Below, in pieces: positions 58,407 through 64,000 of a stretch of DNA of 64,000 bases. The stretch is from Plectosphaerella cucumerina (Eukaryota > Ascomycota > Sordariomycetes > Glomerellales > Plectosphaerellaceae). The DNA is taken from positions 1,488,001 through 1,552,000 of the forward strand of contig JAGPXD010000006.1 in assembly GCA_020746995.1 (NCBI GenBank). Direction: 5' to 3'. Each line of letters starts with the position of its first letter. Position 1 is the stretch's first letter. Made by a program: the position numbers and the translations under genes. The notes beneath the pieces were generated by a model, which worked only from the letters and a program-made list of their open reading frames with translations, ran no database searches and was not told the DNA's origin.

Positions 58407-60081
58407 GCTGGACATGTCTTCCGCCTAAGACAGGCCTCTCTGGGTCCTTTGGTAGCGAGGTTTCCAAGTTATTCTAGACACCAGCAGCATCAGCAAACAC
58501 TCTTACTTCTCTAACCAGAGTTTCCGTCACAATTGTGCATGTCCCTCGCAAAAAGGGTTCATCTTGTTTTTTAAGTTGCAGTGATCTGTGTTCCCAGGCT
58601 CGGGGTCATTCGAATCAAGCCGCAGCCGAGATGCTGTCATCCAACATTCCACCACGACTGCTCAGCTGGGAAAAGGGGTTGTGGTGTGTGGTCCACTTTT
58701 TTTCCTTTTTCCCCTTTTCCTTGGCCCTGGCTCATACAACTTCAACATCCATCAGTTGTCGAGCTTCGTCAAGTCCAGACCAGCGTGAATGTTCAAAAGC
58801 ATTGTATACTTTTATAGAACCGTGCAGTACCTACGTACCAAAAGCAACCGGTTTGTGCCTCTGGAATCACCTCCCGTGAACCTTTGGTGGTGTAGATTCT
58901 CCAAGCCACCCCGAAGATCTCGAACTTAGTGTTGGTATCTCCAAGTCTATCCTGGAAGTTACTTATTGGCCAGTGGCTGTGGCACTTGCTACCTAGGATC
59001 ATTAAGACAGGAAGCCACATGCGACGACTTCAGCTGCGATCGGCAGGCAGAAACCCGGCCATTTCATCCGCCAGCCAAGCACCCGGCCTCCGGAATGAGG
59101 CTTTTCTCAGCTTTCTCCCCTATACAGAATAGAAGTAGATTCTCGGGCTTATCTCCGGCTTGCCTTCCCTCCCCAAGATCTTGCCTCATGTCTCACGTGA
59201 CGAATAAGCTCCCCTGGCCTTGGTTTAAACTCGAACACTAATCATTGTCACTGTCTTTGGTTGTCATCGCTGGATCGGGGGGATCGGGGACGGGCTGGAC
59301 GATGGGCTGGACCCTGTCATCCCAGCTTTTCGGCTGAGGTGCTGATAGCGTCGCGTGGGCGACAGAAGGGGGGGAAGCATGTTTCCCTTCCCATGATTAG
59401 CTAGCACAGGATCGTGCAGCGGCCGGCCGGTCCAGACAAGATAACCACGCCTCTTCGTCTACAAAGACAAACACCTTGACTAGGGCGAGACGCTCGGTTT
59501 GTCTGTCGGAGCCCCTCTCCGGGTATAGATGCCGGCGGCATGCTAAGTTGTCTTAGTTGTCGACGCTGTCTCAGCTCGGACTGCCAGGCCCAAGCTCGTG
59601 AACCAAACGATCGGCGCCGGAGCGGACCCCGAACTGATTTGACTTTGCTAGCAGCTAATGCCAGCCAAACGCAGGCTGATCCTCAAAGCGAAAGCAGCCA
59701 CGTCTCGCTTGAAGACTCCCGCATGCGGCGCTTACAGATTGCTTTTCCGAGGGGCTGGGCTACCATCGGGGGATCTCCGAGGCACTCAGCCCGTCGCCGT
59801 GGCACGGGGATACATCACTCACTGCCAGTAGCAAATCTACCGACATGCCCGCCCGGCTGGGCCCTGTCTCAGCCTAACTCTGGCCTGGGCCCTTTCGCGA
59901 TGTCATCCGAGACTGTGGTCGGGCCGCCTTAACTACCCATCGCCTCCTCCGTCCGCGGGTTCGGGCACGTCCCCTTTCATGCTGCTCCCACCGACAACCA
60001 TCACGAGCATGTCTCCGTCCCTTGCTTGGAACCCGTCTGGCACCACCATTGGGGATTCTCGTCGCTTGACCGCTGCCTGTC
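58407..60081. other. 1.7-kb intergenic region
   Basis: Only short, unconvincing open frames on both strands. Contains CCTACGTACC near 58829-58838 and a GGGGATC-repeated stretch near 59277-59288. No gene supported. Confidence 0.45.
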
Positions 60082-61359
60082 ATGGCAATGCCGACGCATG
60101 AAAAGGTTGAGGTGTGGATATGGTATTCGTTGGTTATCTGCATCGTGGGGATCCGGTTGTATGTCAACCCCCGGGCACGGATCGAGATACGGGTTGTCGC
60201 TGACCGCCCCAGTGCATCACAGTACATCACCCGACGACGCAAGTTTGTGGCCGAATTTCCAATCGACGACGCTCTGATGATTCTGTTGACGGTACGACCT
60301 CATCCGAAGCGCTCGAACGAGCCGAACATTGACGCATTTGTAGTGCATATACACGACCGGCACGGTTGCCCTCTACTTGTACTTCTCCATCGCGCCGACT
60401 GTCGACTTCGACAATCCGACACCCGAGGAGAACTTTGTCATCGGTCGAAAGCTTGGCATCTTGAACATCTTGACCGAGACATGCGTTCAGACGACACTTT
60501 GGGGAAACAAGTGCTGCCTTTTGCTCTTGTACAACCGCCTGACGTCAGTCGCCCTTTGGACCAGCCGTTTCCTCCTCAAACCAACTCACATTCACCAGGT
60601 TCTTCCATCAGCACTACAGACTCCTCATGGTCATTGCCGTATACACTGGCCTCGCGTACATTGCCGTTATCGTGGCCCTGTATGCTGGCTGGTGTCGGCC
60701 GTTTAGTGACTACCTGGTCCTTGTTCCGACCAACAGTAGGTACAATTCTTCCATGTCATGCGTTCTCGAGCTGACCTGTCAGTCCAATGCCTATCGTGGA
60801 TGCACTACAACACACTACAGCTTACCATGAACCTTTCCACCGATCTTCTGATCATTCTTGTGCCAGTGGCGCTCTTTAGCAGGCTGAAGATCGAGTTCAG
60901 GAGGTGCGTACTGCTTCCCATCCCTTTCCAGACGCACGAACTAAGTGCTGTTGAAGAAAAATCCTTCTTATCGGGCTCTTCAGCATGGGAGTCTTTGTGG
61001 TATGTCGCCTATCATCTTTCCCTGCGGCATCCACTCACGCGATTCCAACACAGATCATCTCAGCAATCCTCCTCAAGGTTGCTGTCTTCACGAACCCCAC
61101 AGACCCAGTCTGGTTCCTCTGGGTCATGCGCGAAATGAGCACCGCCATGCTGGTTGGTAACCTGGTGCTTTGCATGCCGGTATTCAGGACCTGGTTCAAG
61201 TGTCTTGTCCCTCGGGGACGTACGAAAAAGGGCACGGATGCATCCGGAGCAAGTTTGCAGAAGAAGAGCGTCGGAGCTTCCGATAGCGGGACGGACACGA
61301 CTTTCACGCCAGAGCTCGGCCTTTCTTGGCCAGCCGGCCATGAGCCCATGAGGGTATGA
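60082..61359 (+). CDS. fungal rhodopsin-domain (PTH11-like) integral membrane protein
   Basis: Exons 60082..60291, 60344..60543, 60599..60735, 60783..60903, 60957..60999 and 61054..61359, 338 residues, all introns canonical and in phase. The 43-nt exon 5 encodes KILLIGLFSMGVFV, completing a helix. Membrane segments include WIWYSLVICIVGIRLYV, YTTGTVALYLYFSIA, CLLLLYNRLT, LAYIAVIVALYAGWCRPF, LLIILVPVALFSRL and LVGNLVLCMPVF. The pattern W-CRP followed by a TMNLSTDLLIILVP helix is characteristic of the rhodopsin-domain family that includes PTH11-related putative GPCRs. Ligand and role are unknown; relatives affect surface sensing and pathogenicity. No CFEM domain here. Confidence 0.88.
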
Positions 61360-62228
61360 CCATATGCGATGAATTTGGGGTCTCCAAGAATGAGAACTCC
61401 CTGTAATAACATGAAATCAGAATTCTTATCATGACTCATCTGACATTCTGCCTATTCATGATGACCACATGCATTTATTACATCTGTGGCAGAGCGAGCC
61501 TAGCTGCCATTGTCATGGCTTGTCCGACGAGATATTTTTGAGATGATGAATTAGAACGAGTGCTAGTATTTGCTTTACTTTCACCTTTCGAAATTGAGAT
61601 TATAGCTTGCATTTGACTATTTGCAGTCATACCAGTCTGGTCATGTATTGTACAAGATGATGAAGATAGTGAAAGCGTCCGGTGGAAATAGGCCTTCCAG
61701 CGGCCCGGGCTTCCCACGCCGCACCGTGTCGACGCAACCAGCTTTCGCTCTCGGAAACCCAATGTCTTGGCTCCTGCCATGCCACTCGAAGCGACAGGCT
61801 AATACTTAATCGGATGAAGTGTTTCAAAAAACGGACGCTTGACAGTGTTTGTGAGGTGAGACAAGCAAAAGATGAAAGCCCCTTGCCAAATTCGCCATGG
61901 TCGTCGACAGGTGGGACGAGTGAGCTTCTAGACCTACGCTGCAGTAGCAGGTGTTTTCTCACCTCAGGCATCGCCGAGGACGATTCATTGGTGTCGGACG
62001 GCACTGAACATGTCCGGACACGCTCTCTCTCAGCTCCGAAGCTGTTAGGTCGCAAACAACTTAGAGCATGTTGTGATTATATATCCAGCGACTTCCCATG
62101 TCTCGTTCCCCATCCCCTACACTTCGCTGAACTCTTCAGACCCAGCAACAACAGACGACTCAGTCAGGACTTCTCCTGATCTCTCTTGCATTTTGACATC
62201 CAACCCTCGTTGTGTTTTCCTGTTCAAC
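61360..62228. other. intergenic: promoter of the secreted protein at 62229
   Basis: About 870 bases. No convincing coding frame. The stretch before 62229 is pyrimidine-rich, consistent with a 5' UTR. Confidence 0.4.
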
Positions 62229-62669
62229 ATGAGGTTCACGGTCGGCACTGTCCTCGCCGTCCTCATTGGCACCGCCGCAACGGCTCCCGCCCCCATCGTT
62301 GCGTGCGACGCGGGACCCGAGCTCGACCCGCGTTACCTTATCGTCACAGACGTGGACTACAACAAGGCCCACCTCAAAGACTCCAAATCCCAGGGCATCG
62401 ACTCCCGAGCTCCCCACGACGGTGAAAACTCTGAGAGCCCTCTCGGTGGTCTCTTCCAGCCCTCACGTATTCAGAATCGAGAGCCGAGGGCAGAGCCGGG
62501 ACTTGGAGACAAGTTGGAGCCAGGCAGCGGCAGCACAATTGGCCTCAATCCCTTGAACGCATACACAGGCCCGACAACTATCCACGCTGGGACTCTACAG
62601 CTCGGCGAGTCGAATGGACTTCCAGATGTCGATGGGCTTTTGCAAATCGACGACATAATTGTCAAGTAA
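62229..62669 (+). CDS. small secreted protein, unknown function
   Basis: 146 residues, intronless. Signal peptide at residues 1-18 (MRFTVGTVLAVLIGTAATA). The mature part is polar, acidic and mostly without structure-forming cysteines (one Cys at 26), with Gly/Pro-rich segments. The ATG at 62229 is chosen because it places the signal peptide at the N-terminus, although the frame stays open further upstream. No family recognised; could be an apoplastic effector candidate. Confidence 0.6.
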   Translation: MRFTVGTVLAVLIGTAATAPAPIVACDAGPELDPRYLIVTDVDYNKAHLKDSKSQGIDSRAPHDGENSESPLGGLFQPSRIQNREPRAEPGLGDKLEPGSGSTIGLNPLNAYTGPTTIHAGTLQLGESNGLPDVDGLLQIDDIIVK

Positions 62670-63740
62670 TTCGGCAGAAACATCGACGACGAGGACGTAC
62701 ATGAATTCATTTGGTTCATGACATTGGGTCAACTGTCGACAGGTGATGAGTGACAATCAACGCTTCGGACACTGCGCGGCGAGACCACTGACGCGGGCAT
62801 AACAACCGCCATAACCCAGTCTGTCTTCCATCTTGTTTCATCGCAGGTCTAGAGTATTTCCCAGGCACGGCCAGGAGAGCATCCGTGCAAGGGTCTGCGT
62901 GGCGAATGTACTTCTGAGTGCTGAAGACTTGATTTCATGCATGTATGTTCCCGAGCATGTCAACAGACAGATGCCATGCCAGGTGAGAATCATTGTTTTC
63001 CCTCGTGTAGTTCAATCTCAATCGCTTTGAAAGTGACTCGGGTAGGACGGCGCGTGTGAGATCGCTTCTACCTCGTTAATTATGAGGCAGGTTACCTACC
63101 TAAGGTAGTACATGTAACACAATCAGCCAGAATGGACAGCGAATGCACTGCTTTCCTCGAAGGGTTTAAGAGATTCAGTAGTCGGTTTCTCCGTATTTCA
63201 TTTAACTGAAGTGATCCGAGCATGTTTCATTGATGACTTATCTCGGGTTTTCGACGCATGGATCCATTCTTCATCGATGAAGGATGGGACAGCTGGTACA
63301 GGCCGGCAGTATGGTCAAAGAAAACAAGGTCCTTTCCCTCTTAGCATTCGCCAGTATTGAGACTTCTGAGCCCATGACACATCATCTTTGTGCTATGCCC
63401 TCGCGTGCTTCTTTATGGTTTCTGCCCACCTTGGCAGACATTTGGTCTATTGGTTGAAAAGATGTCAAGGCTGGGACACGATCTTACAGCTTTGGTCCCA
63501 AGGGAACTGTGAGACGTGGTCCGAAAGTGTTCTTCGAACAATGGCAATCTTTCAAAGTGCCCTGAATAGCATAAGATCTTCGCTCTTCGGCGTCTTCGTG
63601 ATGTTTCTGATGCTCACAGACTCGACACATCATCTTCCGCCACACTTATCTGGATCCAACACACCAATCTCCGAAGCCAAGTCCCACTGGTTTACAGTCA
63701 ATCCCCTCTTTCTTATACCTTATCCGTTGGTCTGGCAACC
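62670..63740. other. 1.1-kb intergenic region
   Basis: No supported gene. An ACCTACCTAAGGTAG near-palindrome lies near 63092-63106. Confidence 0.4.
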
Positions 63741-64000
63741 ATGTCTAGCGATGATGGGGCGTCAATGTGGGATGTGGAGGGTATCTCCTATCTCAGCATC
63801 TGCTTCCTTCAAGAGGATCTAGCCAACCCCGGTCCCAACTTGTATGTGGCCATGAACGCAACTCGAATTTATACGAAACCAGGAATCCCAGAGTTCGATA
63901 CTGTAAGTAATTGGTCAGGACTCTGTCCTGTGGATACTTGTGCTAACTGGCAATAGATGTCGAAGGCGATTGGAGTGGGCCTCAAGATCCTGAGGACAGA
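63741..64000 (+). CDS. 5' part of an unrecognised gene (runs off the window)
   Basis: Exon 1 at 63741..63902 encodes 54 residues beginning MSSDDGASMWDVEGISYL. A canonical intron 63903..63956 (GTAAGT, GCTAAC branch, ATAG) keeps phase 0. Exon 2 starts at 63957 (MSKAIGVGLKILRT) and leaves the window. No family can be named from 68 residues; no signal peptide. The intron signals are good enough to accept a real gene. Confidence 0.5.

Overview
The window reads as chromosomal DNA of a filamentous ascomycete (Pezizomycotina, most likely Sordariomycetes). Genes are interrupted by short introns, mostly 40-80 nt, with GTRNGT-type donors, CTGAC or CTAAC branch points and YAG acceptors. The gene set is typical of these fungi: a PNP/NB-ARC/TPR NLR-like protein, DUF7580-type proteins, Zn2Cys6 regulators, MFS, MATE and APC transporters, a fungal rhodopsin-domain (PTH11-like) protein and small secreted proteins. 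I found no rRNA, tRNA, CRISPR or intact transposon. Exon boundaries were worked out by hand from splice signals, reading phase and family homology; where a junction is uncertain the entry says so.

Layout. 1-14,100: 3' part of an NLR-like receptor (+), a small membrane protein (+), a sulfotransferase-like protein (+), a secreted effector-like protein with Kex2 sites (-), a DHA1 MFS transporter (-), then a head-to-head pair of signalling-type proteins (DUF7580-like on -, fungal NLR N-terminal-like on +). 14,700-18,720: a secreted subtilisin (+) and a six-exon small secreted protein (-).

19,831-31,172: three consecutive divergent gene pairs: amino-acid/amine permease with Zn2Cys6 regulator, MATE exporter with secreted agmatinase-type ureohydrolase, and Qdr-type MFS with a RidA enamine deaminase. 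All three shared promoters carry AATGATACG motifs. Two of them share an identical 14-mer and the third has two copies of a 12-mer variant. I read this as a co-regulated amine/guanidino-compound transport and catabolism cluster, and it is the strongest candidate here for an undescribed system.

31,353-35,931: a C2H2 zinc-finger/coiled-coil/ubiquitin-like protein head to head with a second DUF7580 protein. 36,195-39,093: a short-chain dehydrogenase divergent from a Zn2Cys6 regulator with a tandem 10-bp repeat between them. 39,862-46,850: a small possibly mitochondrial protein, a Pho8-type vacuolar alkaline phosphatase whose start codon stands alone in exon 1, a small Cys-rich protein and a large Zn2Cys6 regulator. 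48,050-56,568: a CocE/NonD-type hydrolase divergent from a phytanoyl-CoA dioxygenase-like enzyme, then two MFS transporters in tail-to-tail orientation. 58,134-64,000: a small zinc-ribbon-like protein, a rhodopsin-domain membrane protein, a small secreted protein and the 5' end of an unrecognised gene, separated by long intergenic stretches.
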